This document shows positions 42,326 through 49,967 of a stretch of DNA of 64,000 nt, one piece after another (position 1 is the stretch's first letter; each line of letters opens with the position of its first letter). A program made the translations under genes and the position numbers. Location of the stretch: the IMG/VR virus record IMGVR_UViG_3300046454_000825, positions 1 to 64,000 of that record; one strand, given 5' to 3'. Under the pieces are notes generated by a model that was given only the letters and a program-made list of their open reading frames with translations, was not told the origin of the DNA and did not search any database. The stretch comes from a virus.

Positions 42326-43364
42326 GCTCGACGTCGCCAAAGATGTCTGCTTCATAGGGCTCGGCGCGAGTGCACCGTGCTACTACCGCGTCATGCTTCC
42401 AGCGATGGCCCTGAAATGCGACTGGGCCGGAGTCGCCGGTGTTCCACCCAGCCTGCATTGGTTGACCGGCTCGGTGAAGGGTCAGTCGAAGATGCCGGAC
42501 CTGATCGACGACTACAAGATTGTGGTGCTGCAGCAGCCATGCGGTGACCAGTGGCTGAAGCTCACCGAGGCGATGCAAGAGGCGGGCAAGAAAGTTCTCT
42601 TCGAGGTTGACGATTATCTCCATGGCATTGCGAAGCGTGAGGACCACCACTTCAAAGATTCCTACGACCAGAGAGTCATGTTCTTGTTCGAGGATATGAT
42701 GCGCGCGTGCGATGGGATTATCACGTCGACTGAGTACATTGCGAAGAAATACAAGAAGTTCAACCCCAACATCTACGTATGTCGCAATGGGATTGATCTG
42801 AATCGCTACGAGCTGAGCAGACCTGACCGCAAGACGGTGAACATTGGCTGGGCGGGTGCGACCGGTCACACCAAGGCAATCATGCCGTGGATGAATCAGG
42901 TGCTCGCGGTTATGCAGGAGAAACCGGAGACCTGCTTCGTGTCGATAGGCCAGCCGTTCGCCGATGCGATCAGGCCCTACATCGACGACGAGAGGGCGAT
43001 CTCCGTGCCCTGGGCGGCGATCGAGCAGTACCCCTCGGCGATGTCCATGATCGACATCGCTCTGGCTCCCGCCGGCGCAGGCGGCTGGTACCTCGGCAAG
43101 TCGGATCTGCGCTGGCTGGAGGCCGGCGCGCTCGGGATCCCGATCATCGCTAACCGCAAGGTGTACAAGGAAATCGAGGACGGGGTGACAGGCTTCACCG
43201 CCGAGAACCCCTACATCATGACCGAAAAGCTGATGCCCTTGATCGGTGACCGAGACCTGCGGCTGCGGATCGGTGACCAGGCGAAAGAGTATGTTCGCGA
43301 GCATAGGGGCATCGAGACAATGGCCCAGTCTTGGGTCACCGCCTTCGAGGAAGCCTATGAATGA
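42315..43364 (+). CDS. family 4-type glycosyltransferase (GT-B)
   Basis: 349 aa, the only GT-B enzyme of the cluster. N-domain: VCFIGLGASAPCYYRVMLP; linker region IYVCRNGIDLNRYEL (typical 'V.pNGvD...F'); C-domain: GWAGATGHTKAIMPW and SDLRWLEAGALGIPIIAN, matching the donor-binding 'K..E..a.G.Pvia' motif. Such enzymes commonly start or extend glycan chains using nucleotide sugars. It may begin at 42315 without a good RBS, coupled to the upstream gene. Confidence 0.87.
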   Translation: MSSELDVAKDVCFIGLGASAPCYYRVMLPAMALKCDWAGVAGVPPSLHWLTGSVKGQSKMPDLIDDYKIVVLQQPCGDQWLKLTEAMQEAGKKVLFEVDDYLHGIAKREDHHFKDSYDQRVMFLFEDMMRACDGIITSTEYIAKKYKKFNPNIYVCRNGIDLNRYELSRPDRKTVNIGWAGATGHTKAIMPWMNQVLAVMQEKPETCFVSIGQPFADAIRPYIDDERAISVPWAAIEQYPSAMSMIDIALAPAGAGGWYLGKSDLRWLEAGALGIPIIANRKVYKEIEDGVTGFTAENPYIMTEKLMPLIGDRDLRLRIGDQAKEYVREHRGIETMAQSWVTAFEEAYE

Positions 43365-43743
43365 GCTCTCGACGACTGAATCCACGACGGCGGAGGTTGC
43401 ACGGGTCCTGCGGTTGCACTCCTTTCACTACGCGGACGAGGAGCAGCTCCAGCGTGGTGTCGCTGATGCGCTGACGCTCGCCGGCGCGCCGTTCACGCGC
43501 GAGGTCCGGCTGGATGAGTTCTCACGGATTGACTTCATGGTGCACGCTCGCTGCGAGGTGGGCATCGAGGCGAAGATCGCTTCCGCGGCGAGCTCGGTGT
43601 CCAGACAGCTCGACCGCTATCTCAAGAGCGACAAGGTCGACGGGCTCGTGCTGGTGACCACGCTACGGCGTCACAAGAAGCTGGCCGGGATGCGGCTTGG
43701 CAAGCCGGTCGAGGTCGTCTGGCTGGGGTTCGCAGCGCTATGA
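43357..43743 (+). CDS. PD-(D/E)XK nuclease domain protein
   Basis: 128 aa; ATG at 43357 with AGGAAG upstream and 8-nt overlap with GT4. Early Glu (DEEQLQRGVADAL), D59 (SRIDFMV), E71-A-K73 and Q84 (SSVSRQLDRY) reproduce the PD-(D/E)XK order in a minimal single-domain nuclease. Neighbouring SNF2-type helicase suggests a DNA-processing pair. VRR-NUC-type phage nucleases have this size. Confidence 0.7.
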   Translation: MNELSTTESTTAEVARVLRLHSFHYADEEQLQRGVADALTLAGAPFTREVRLDEFSRIDFMVHARCEVGIEAKIASAASSVSRQLDRYLKSDKVDGLVLVTTLRRHKKLAGMRLGKPVEVVWLGFAAL

Positions 43744-43937
43744 CCTTGAAACCTGCGATCGCCTTCATACTCACCGACACTGGCCATAAGCTCCACCTGC
43801 CGGCGGACGACACCACCTTCGAATACCCAACGTCAGGACCGGATCGTCAGCAAACCCGCTGTGGCCGTTCTGGTCGTGTGGTCATCAAGGGTCGTTACGC
43901 CGACGAGGATGTCTGTGTGACGTGCCTATGGCGGTAA
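43740..43937 (+). CDS. small Cys-containing protein
   Basis: 65 aa, ATGA overlap with the nuclease gene and 10 nt overlap with the helicase gene. RCGRSGR and DVCVTCLW give a Cys...CxxC set near the C-terminus, possibly a single zinc site. Sits between nuclease and helicase; maybe an accessory. Not recognised. Confidence 0.65.
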   Translation: MTLKPAIAFILTDTGHKLHLPADDTTFEYPTSGPDRQQTRCGRSGRVVIKGRYADEDVCVTCLWR

Positions 43938-45610
43938 CACACGGCAAAGTAGAGCGCTACGGCGAGACGTGGTGGGTATACACCGAGCCCCATCTGATGA
44001 TCAAGCTCAAGCGCTGGTTCCCCCGCGTCGAGGCCAATCGCCAGGGCGCTCTGATCATCCGTGCCACGTCCGAGGTCTCGCGGGATCTGGAGTGGTTCAT
44101 GACGCGCTACCCGATGGAGATGAAAGAGAAGGATCGGACGGCTCTCGGCCGAGAATCGAAGGAACACAAAGGCCTGGAGCACGATGCACAAGAGATCCTG
44201 GCCGGCAAGGCGCTGAAGCGGGAGCTCAAATGGGAGGTCAAGGATGCCCGTGACTACCAGCTCGTGGCCGCGGATCTGGCGCTGCGCACCGGTCACCTGC
44301 TGATCGCCGATGATGTCGGGCTCGGCAAGACGTTGGAGGCCCTGCTGATCCTCAGGGACGCCGGCCTACTGCCCTGCCTGATCGTCTGTCAGACGCACCT
44401 GCCGCACCAGTGGAAAGAAGAAATCGAAGACTTCTGCCCCTGGCTCAAGCCGCACATTGCTCGGAAAGCGTCTCCCTACAAACTGGCTCAGTTCGAGAAG
44501 GATGGCCTGACACCGAATGTTCTGATCATGGGTTATTCGAAAGTCGCTGGCTGGGCACCGGTGTTGAAAGGGAAAATCAAATCGGTCATCATCGACGAGT
44601 GCCAAGAGGTTAGGATCGAGGGCTCTCAGAAGTACGTTGGCGTGGCCATGGTGGCCGATAAGGCCGACTGCGTGGTTGGCACCACGGCGACGCCGGTCTA
44701 CAACTACGGCGACGAGATCTTCAACATCATGGACGTGATCGCTCCTGGTTGCCTAGGCGAGCGCGACGAGTTCGTCAGGGAGTGGGGCAAGCGGATCGGC
44801 AACCACATGGGTGTCAAGGATCCCGAGGCGCTGCGTCACTACCTGATCGGCCAGAACCTGATGATCCAGCGCACCAGGGCTGAGGTCGGACGAGAACTGC
44901 CGGAGACGATCCGGGTCCATCAGTCGATCGAGTCCGACGAGATCGTCTTCAACGAGCTGATGGCCGATCACATCGAAACGGCGAAGATCCTGGCCAGCCG
45001 CGAAGCGAGCAGGGAAGAACTGTTCAGACTGAGCGGGGAGTTCGAGTGGCAGCTCCGCCGCGCGACCGGCGTGGCCAAGGCACCCTTTGTCGCCGAGATG
45101 GTGAAAGGCCTACTGGAGTCGGGCGAAAAGGTGGTCATGTTCGGCTGGCACCACTCCGTCTATGACATCTGGGAGGAGGCACTGGCCGATTATCACCCGG
45201 TGTTCTATGGCGGTAAACAGTCACCGACGCAGAAGCTGCACGCCAAGGGTAAATTTATGGATCCAGAGGGTGACTGCAAAGTCATGGTGATTTCTTTACG
45301 TTCGGGCGCAGGGCTCGACGGGTTGCAACAGGTGTCACGAATCGCGGTGTTCGGTGAGCTCGACTGGTCGCCGACTATGCATGACCAGTGCATCGGCCGG
45401 CTCCGGCGCGATGGGATGACCGACCCCGTGGTCGCCTACTTCCCCGTCTCCGAGTATGGATCGGATCCGTTCATCGCCGAGAAGCTGCAGCTTAAGCGCA
45501 GCCAGAGTGAGCCGTTCATGCATCCTGGGGCCAAGCTCCTTCAGGTCGACGAGGAGGCAATGGCGGGGAGATCTTTCCGCATGGCAACAGAGTTCCTGAA
45601 GAAGGATTGA
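43928..45610 (+). CDS. SNF2-type DNA helicase/translocase
   Basis: 560 aa; ATG at 43928. Superfamily 2 motifs: RDYQLVAADLALR (Q-like region), ADDVGLGKTLE (Walker A, residues ~127-137), IIDECQEV (Walker B DExQ), GTTATPV (motif III), and HDQCIGRLRRDG (motif VI). Length and motif spacing are those of compact phage SWI2/SNF2 proteins that move on double-stranded DNA or remodel complexes. The upstream nuclease may work with it. Walker A has Asp-Asp-Val where Asp-Glu-Met is usual. Residues 1-100 include a HARP-like or phage-specific extension. Confidence 0.85.
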   Translation: MAVTHGKVERYGETWWVYTEPHLMIKLKRWFPRVEANRQGALIIRATSEVSRDLEWFMTRYPMEMKEKDRTALGRESKEHKGLEHDAQEILAGKALKRELKWEVKDARDYQLVAADLALRTGHLLIADDVGLGKTLEALLILRDAGLLPCLIVCQTHLPHQWKEEIEDFCPWLKPHIARKASPYKLAQFEKDGLTPNVLIMGYSKVAGWAPVLKGKIKSVIIDECQEVRIEGSQKYVGVAMVADKADCVVGTTATPVYNYGDEIFNIMDVIAPGCLGERDEFVREWGKRIGNHMGVKDPEALRHYLIGQNLMIQRTRAEVGRELPETIRVHQSIESDEIVFNELMADHIETAKILASREASREELFRLSGEFEWQLRRATGVAKAPFVAEMVKGLLESGEKVVMFGWHHSVYDIWEEALADYHPVFYGGKQSPTQKLHAKGKFMDPEGDCKVMVISLRSGAGLDGLQQVSRIAVFGELDWSPTMHDQCIGRLRRDGMTDPVVAYFPVSEYGSDPFIAEKLQLKRSQSEPFMHPGAKLLQVDEEAMAGRSFRMATEFLKKD

Positions 45611-45636
45611 AATTGCGCCGTCGGGTTCGCTATGCT
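45607..45636 (+). promoter_or_regulatory. promoter for sigma-factor leader
   Basis: -35 TTGAAA (45607-45612), overlapping the helicase stop, an 18-nt spacer, and -10 TATGCT (45631-45636). Transcription would start near 45643 and run straight into the terminator hairpin. Confidence 0.6.
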
Positions 45637-45650
45637 GCTGACGCTGAGTA

Positions 45651-45711
45651 ACGGGCTTCACCCCCAACCGTCGAAAAGGTCGGCGCATCGGGGGCGAGAG
45701 CCCGTTTTTTT
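45651..45711 (+). terminator. intrinsic terminator/attenuator abutting the sigma gene start
   Basis: ACGGGCT (45651-45657) pairs with AGCCCGT (45699-45705), and CCCCC (45661-45665) with GGGGG (45690-45694); a run of seven T (45705-45711) ends at the base before the ATG. The sigma gene can only be expressed by read-through. The leader of ~70 nt could also be a small RNA. Confidence 0.75.
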
Positions 45712-46332
45712 ATGGACGCTAAAGCCGCAGAAGACCCGAAGCTACTGGCCCACTACGAGGGGCTGGTCAGAAAGACCGCCGGGCGGTATGTGAATCGGCT
45801 GGAGGAGGACTACGAGGATGTGTGTCAGTTCCTCCGCTACAAGGTGTGGAAAGCGCTACTGTCCGTGGACCCGGAGCAATTACGAAAACGGGCTCAGACC
45901 AGCCAGTACACACCGCTGGAACTGCGCGATCGCTACGTCTTCTCTTGCATTGCCAATGCCGTCAAGGATCTTCTCAAGCGCAAACGGCACAATCTCCTCT
46001 TCATCGAGGACTACACAGCCACCGAGTTCGATGTCTACGAGAGTGGCAGCACAACCGGCGTCGGCAGAAACAGACGCGACGAGTTCGATGAGAGATATCT
46101 GTGTGAACAGGACACATTTACCGACGTCGACGTGGAGGTTCTCATCCCGTCGACGTTGACGCGCGCCGAGCGGGAGATCTTACTGCTGATGTATCTCGAC
46201 TACAAACCCGCCGAGATCGCGGCGCAGAAGGCGGTTCCGCGGAAAGAGATCTCAGCCGCGATGAAGACGATCCGAGAGAAGATGGCCGACTGGAGCCCCA
46301 GCCACGACCAACAGGTTCCGGTCGCGGCTTGA
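45712..46332 (+). CDS. sigma-70 family RNA polymerase sigma factor
   Basis: 206 aa. Region 2: LAHYEGLVRKTAGRYVNRLEED, then FLRYKVWKALL and a helix NAVKDLLKRKRHN. Region 4 HTH: LTRAEREILLLMYLDYKPAEIA followed by KEISAAMKTIREKM. Regions 1 and 3 are reduced, as in ECF or phage-type sigmas. It may direct host polymerase to phage promoters, such as the TCGTANATT elements near late genes (inference). No RBS: the ATG directly follows a terminator T tract, so regulation by attenuation or antitermination is likely. Confidence 0.8.
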   Translation: MDAKAAEDPKLLAHYEGLVRKTAGRYVNRLEEDYEDVCQFLRYKVWKALLSVDPEQLRKRAQTSQYTPLELRDRYVFSCIANAVKDLLKRKRHNLLFIEDYTATEFDVYESGSTTGVGRNRRDEFDERYLCEQDTFTDVDVEVLIPSTLTRAEREILLLMYLDYKPAEIAAQKAVPRKEISAAMKTIREKMADWSPSHDQQVPVAA

Positions 46333-46333
46333 C

Positions 46334-46528
46334 ATGCGCCGGAAGCTCATCTGCCGGGGGTGCGGGGGCACGGTTCGAGACCCAGGGATGTGCGGCTTTT
46401 GCAGGGAGGAACGCGGCGAGCAGGTGGTGCCCGACGAGCCGGCGCGGCCGAACACCGCCGGCGAGCAACGGCTGAACACTGCGCTCATGCGCACCAACGA
46501 GTTCCAGAAAAACTGGGGGCTGGTCTGA
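46334..46528 (+). CDS. small zinc-ribbon protein
   Basis: 64 aa. CRGC near residue 7 and CGFC near residue 20 form a two-CxxC zinc ribbon; the C-terminal half is an extended helix (LNTALMRTNEFQKNWG). Its stop is 1 nt from the stop of the convergent minus-strand gene, with no room for a terminator. Perhaps a transcription accessory next to the sigma factor; function unknown. Confidence 0.7.
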   Translation: MRRKLICRGCGGTVRDPGMCGFCREERGEQVVPDEPARPNTAGEQRLNTALMRTNEFQKNWGLV

Positions 46529-46780
46529 CTATTCCGGCCAGATTGCTGCGTGGCAGTGCGGGCAGAAGGTGGGGCGGTCGCAGTACTGGAAGACGTAGGA
46601 CTCCCAGATCAGCTCGGGTTCAATGCTGAGGTTGTCGGTTCGCTGGGCGAGCACGGTTGGTGCCTCCTCCAAAGGGCTATCGGATGGAGGAAGGTCGATA
46701 ATGCAATAGACCTTTCGGTCGGGCTTCCGCTCTCGGAATAAGTCGCCGAGAGCTAGGGTGTGCTTGTACGCAAGAGTCAC
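46529..46780 (-). CDS. hypothetical protein with CPHC motif
   Basis: 83 aa, last gene of the minus-strand operon. Compact part KVYCIIDLPPSD, acidic middle, and a C-terminal FCPHCHAAIW with an upstream CDRP, a likely one-zinc site. Head-to-tail ATGA-type overlap with the next minus gene. Confidence 0.65.
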   Translation of the reverse strand: MTLAYKHTLALGDLFRERKPDRKVYCIIDLPPSDSPLEEAPTVLAQRTDNLSIEPELIWESYVFQYCDRPTFCPHCHAAIWPE

Positions 46781-46983
46781 AGCAGCTTCTCCTGCTCATG
46801 CTGCAGGGTGTAACGCCGGCGCAGTTCCTTGATCGTGATCCGGTCGATGCGATAGCCGGGCCGCGTGAAGCGTTCGATCTTGCAGTTCCAGGTGCTGACC
46901 TCCAGGATCTGAATGTGCGGGCTGGTGGCGCGTAGACGGCTCGGATCCTTCGCCACCCACGTCTGACCGGGTGCTGGTCTCAC
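46777..46983 (-). CDS. small hypothetical protein
   Basis: 68 aa on the minus strand, chained by 4-nt overlaps with both neighbours. Beta-strand-rich (IQILEVSTWNCKIERFTR) then a basic helix end (ELRRRYTLQHEQ). Not recognised. Confidence 0.6.
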   Translation of the reverse strand: MRPAPGQTWVAKDPSRLRATSPHIQILEVSTWNCKIERFTRPGYRIDRITIKELRRRYTLQHEQEKLL

Positions 46984-47168
46984 TGCATCGGTGCGTAGTT
47001 GAGCCAGAGCTGGGCCGAGGTCGAGTAAATGGCCACGCCGCGGCGCTCTTCCGCCCGTCTGACGTCATTGGCCGTGATCTTGCCCGGTAGGTCGAGCCTG
47101 GCCTGGTAGGCCCGGGAGGCGGGCGTTCCGTCTCTCTGCATGGTCGTGACGACGAAGACGCAGTTCAT
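46980..47168 (-). CDS. small hypothetical protein
   Basis: 62 aa on the minus strand, chained by 4-nt overlaps. MNCVFVVTTMQRDGTPAS, then LPGKITANDVRRAEERR, an alpha/beta pattern with no catalytic motif. Confidence 0.6.
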   Translation of the reverse strand: MNCVFVVTTMQRDGTPASRAYQARLDLPGKITANDVRRAEERRGVAIYSTSAQLWLNYAPMQ

Positions 47169-47491
47169 CCCTGCTCCCTATCCCTAAGTTGCGTCGCAAG
47201 CTCGTGACCGGCCTCGGTGATCCCCCACTCAACGGACTGAAATGCCTCTCCGCCCGGCGTCGAGTTCGTAGCTAGGCCCCGACGTTTGAGAGCGACCAGA
47301 ACATTCGCTGCCCCCTGTGAGGCGTAGTTCCGCTTGTGGCCTCGGCCGGGGTCGAGCAGGTCGGCCGCTGCCATCGCGCTTCCGAGAAAGTGGGCCATCG
47401 CTCCACTTCCGCTGTAGAGCGGGACGCCGGCCTTGGTCCGTTTGTCGAGCCAGAGAAGCGCGAACCGTTGGCGCTCGTTTAATGGCTTCAC
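47165..47491 (-). CDS. HTH/winged-helix-like protein next to integrase
   Basis: 108 aa. RQRFALLWLDKRT, MAHFLGSAMAAADLL and AANVLVALKRRGLAT, then WGITEAGHEL, reads as a winged helix in the order HTH, recognition helix, wing. Directly downstream of, and coupled to, the integrase gene, so possibly an excisionase-like or regulatory protein; this is position-based. Confidence 0.55.
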   Translation of the reverse strand: MKPLNERQRFALLWLDKRTKAGVPLYSGSGAMAHFLGSAMAAADLLDPGRGHKRNYASQGAANVLVALKRRGLATNSTPGGEAFQSVEWGITEAGHELATQLRDREQG

Positions 47492-48462
47492 GCGACCTGA
47501 CTCTCGAACTGATCCTCGTAGCGTTCCACGTCGCGCTGTACGTCGTCGACCACGAGCTCAGCATACCCCTGGGTCTCGGAGATGTTGGCGTGGCCGAGCA
47601 GGCGGGAGACGCGCTCGATCGGCATCCCGGCGCGCAGCCAGTTGGTCGCGCACGTATGCCGCATCCTGTGCAGCGTGAAGTCGCCGGCGTCGCGCAGATA
47701 CATGGAGAAGCGCCGGAAGTCCATCGGTCGCAGCCAGACGCCCTCAGGACCGATCCTGGTGAGCGAGAGCCACGGTCGATCGTGCTTGGGCTTCAGTTCG
47801 GTGCGGAACTCGATCCAGTCTTTCACCGCGGCGCGCGCTGCCTTGGTGTAGGGCACCTCGCGGAACTTCTCGCCCTTGCCTTCGCGCACCACGATGTAGG
47901 CGTTGTCGTAGTGCATGTCGTCGAGCGAGAGGTCGAAGATCTCGCTGCGCCGGAGCCCGCAGTCGAGCGCGATCCTGGCCACGGCAGTGAGCTGCAGCCG
48001 ATGGGCATGGGGTTCGATCCGTTTGTAGGCCGACGTTCCGCGCTTGAAGCGAGCTCGCCATTTTCCATCTGAATCGAATGGATATTGCTTGGCGATCGCC
48101 GGCCAGAGCTTCTTGATCTCCTTCGAGGAGTAGGGGCGCGGCAGTCGCTTCTTGATGTCCGGGAACTTGGCACGTTTGATGGTCAGGTACTCGTCGCTGG
48201 AGTAGAGGCCGGCGTCGAAGGCCCAGCCGAAGAACGGGCGGACCAGCATGCCGTACTTACGGACGGTGATCGGTGCAAGGTTGCTCTCGTTCAGTGAGAA
48301 GAGCCAGCGCTTGTAGCCATCGCCAGTGCAGTCGAGCGGATCGGACACACCAACGAACTGACACAAATGCGCGAGTGCTTTGCCCTGTTCACGGCAGCGG
48401 CATATCGTCAGGCCGTTGTAGTCCTGATACTCGGCTTTGAAGCGATCGAGCGACTCCATCAT
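47488..48462 (-). CDS. int: tyrosine recombinase (phage integrase)
   Basis: 324 aa, the usual integrase length. An N-terminal SAM-like core-binding domain (residues ~1-100) is followed by the catalytic domain: R171/R172 in CGLRRSEIFDL, H265-x-x-R268 in LHRMRHTCATNW, H291 in LLGHANI, and the nucleophile Y300 in TQGYAEL, the full R-H-R-H-Y set. It would join phage attP to host attB or resolve dimers. It lies in a minus-strand operon away from the divergent region; no attP core was identified. Start at 48462 in an ATGA overlap. Confidence 0.9.
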   Translation of the reverse strand: MMESLDRFKAEYQDYNGLTICRCREQGKALAHLCQFVGVSDPLDCTGDGYKRWLFSLNESNLAPITVRKYGMLVRPFFGWAFDAGLYSSDEYLTIKRAKFPDIKKRLPRPYSSKEIKKLWPAIAKQYPFDSDGKWRARFKRGTSAYKRIEPHAHRLQLTAVARIALDCGLRRSEIFDLSLDDMHYDNAYIVVREGKGEKFREVPYTKAARAAVKDWIEFRTELKPKHDRPWLSLTRIGPEGVWLRPMDFRRFSMYLRDAGDFTLHRMRHTCATNWLRAGMPIERVSRLLGHANISETQGYAELVVDDVQRDVERYEDQFESQVA

Positions 48463-48725
48463 GCCTTCCGAATGACTGGGCCGTCGTGGTAGTCGTTACA
48501 CACTACGCAGCGGCCGTTCTTGTTCGGCTTCGGAGCGCGGAGACTGAAGCGATCGTTCAACTTAGAAGCAAAGGCCTCGGCGTGCTCGTTGGCCTTCCAG
48601 CCTTCGCCGGGACCGGTGAAGAACGTGCCCATGTCCAAATAGAAGACAGCCCAGCGGGCCGGCTGCTCAGGGTCTTTGTCGACCCAGAAAGGAACGTGAG
48701 GATTGAGGTTCGTTGGCCGGCTCAT
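48459..48725 (-). CDS. hypothetical protein, phage-common type
   Basis: 88 aa; ATG at 48725 preceded by GGAGGC and overlapping the upstream stop by ATGA (an in-frame ATG at 48749 has no RBS). PFWVDKDPEQPARWAVFYL, a conserved-looking aromatic strand, then a helix (NEHAEAFASKLNDRF) and CVVCNDYHDG, a CxxC near the C-terminus. A small folded domain with a possible zinc site; function unknown. Confidence 0.65.
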   Translation of the reverse strand: MSRPTNLNPHVPFWVDKDPEQPARWAVFYLDMGTFFTGPGEGWKANEHAEAFASKLNDRFSLRAPKPNKNGRCVVCNDYHDGPVIRKA

Positions 48726-49102
48726 GGTGCCTCCCCAGGCGGCGTCCATGGGTCGCCGTGCATTCCACTCTCGAACTCATCGGGCTTCGAGCACCTGTAC
48801 TGCGGCTCGCAATCCTGCTCAACTGACCACATGCACGCTGCGCAGTCCCCACCGCAGTCGAGACGTGGATCACCCTTACCATAGAGCTCATCTTGCGGGA
48901 GAAGTTCTCGGCCGCATATGCCGCAGGCCCTGACAGCCTTCCAGCACATAAGGTTCTCTTGCGGGTGGTCCCGTTCGAGCATCCGGAATGCCCTGACCCG
49001 ACTGTCGCGCTCATCCATCTCGGGCGGTGTGCTAACGACGATACTCGTACCGACGTCGAGCTTGCCTAGGACGCCCTCCACCTTGGTCAGCCGAATCTTC
49101 AC
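48722..49102 (-). CDS. zinc-binding protein, N-domain paralogous to 60850 gene
   Basis: 126 aa, GTG start. Residues 1-~55 (KIRLTKVEGVLGKLDVGTS, then SRVRAFRMLERDHPQEN) align with the small protein at 60850-61035 (KIELTKDDDAVFG, GRIRAFEMLQRDNITEN). The C-terminal part adds many Cys: CGICGREL, CGGDCAACMW and CEPQYRC, probably one or two zinc sites. So a shared domain exists alone in one place and fused to a zinc module here. Function unknown. Confidence 0.7.
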   Translation of the reverse strand: MKIRLTKVEGVLGKLDVGTSIVVSTPPEMDERDSRVRAFRMLERDHPQENLMCWKAVRACGICGRELLPQDELYGKGDPRLDCGGDCAACMWSVEQDCEPQYRCSKPDEFESGMHGDPWTPPGEAP

Positions 49103-49320
49103 TATCCCTGACCGCCAGTTGTGACGGGGATGCCGAACAACCGTTCAGGTAGCTTCTTGCCATAGCCGAGCTCCAAAAGGATCTGGGTCTCGGCGTCGGG
49201 CCAGAGTCGAATCATCGTGGGCCGGCGCGCGTTTTTCTTCTCGAACTCGTTCAGCATCGAGGAGACTTCGGCCATACCACCCGAGTGCACTACCATCACG
49301 TCGATCATCGGCTTGTTCAT
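49102..49320 (-). CDS. small hypothetical protein
   Basis: 72 aa on the minus strand. MIDVMVVHSGGMAEVSSML and a helix with EKKNARRPTMIRLW, then GKKLPERLFGIPVTTG. A simple alpha/beta sequence; 4-nt overlap with the upstream gene. Not recognised. Confidence 0.6.
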   Translation of the reverse strand: MNKPMIDVMVVHSGGMAEVSSMLNEFEKKNARRPTMIRLWPDAETQILLELGYGKKLPERLFGIPVTTGGQG

Positions 49321-49967
49321 GTGTCGCCCTCCCCCAGGAGCTTCGGGTCGGTGACGTCAGCCGGGTCAATGCCTAGCTGCTCGGCCTTCGAGACGACCAT
49401 CGCCTCAATGTCGGCCCGGGCGCGCTGCACAACATTCTCGGCGTGTTCGCTCAGGCTGTTCGCAGCGAATCTCATGTTGCCCGGGGCGTTTTTGATCGCG
49501 TACTCCAGGGTCTGTCGATTGGCCTTCGTCTTATTCTCCTGGTAGGCGGAGAATGCCGCCTGAATCTCCTCAACGGCCTTCTCGGCGGCACGACCGACCT
49601 CGTCCATGGAGACGGCAAGGCGCGGGTCGTGCTCAACTCCGGGCATAGCCTCCCTATCGACGTGCTCGATAGTGCAAGGCACGCCGTCGCCCACGTTCAT
49701 TGTGGAGACGAATGAGGCCCACTGCGCCTCACTCATCGCGACCTCCACAATCTCTTCGCGGCCACCGAGCCAATCCCGATTGAGACCTCGCCTACGCAAC
49801 GCCCGCTTGAGGCGGACGACGACGTAGTGTTGGTGGCGGATGTCGCTGTCGAATAGAGCCGCCCCGGGCGGACTACTTGAGACGCGCGATGCGCCGATCA
49901 TCCCCCAAGCGGGGTGTGTTTCGTCGCCTCCATCGGTCGTCGTCGGCTTCGCCGTATCGCGCCTCAC
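49317..49967 (-). CDS. hypothetical protein upstream of small-gene chain
   Basis: 216 aa, GTG start in a GTGA overlap with the RuvB-like gene. Residues 1-40 low complexity; ~45-110 alpha/beta (HQHYVVVRLKRALRRRG); residues ~120-200 helical (AAEKAVEEIQAAFSAYQEN, then AENVVQRARADIEAMVV). No enzymatic motif. The chain with RuvB may mean a common function. Confidence 0.6.
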   Translation of the reverse strand: MRRDTAKPTTTDGGDETHPAWGMIGASRVSSSPPGAALFDSDIRHQHYVVVRLKRALRRRGLNRDWLGGREEIVEVAMSEAQWASFVSTMNVGDGVPCTIEHVDREAMPGVEHDPRLAVSMDEVGRAAEKAVEEIQAAFSAYQENKTKANRQTLEYAIKNAPGNMRFAANSLSEHAENVVQRARADIEAMVVSKAEQLGIDPADVTDPKLLGEGDT

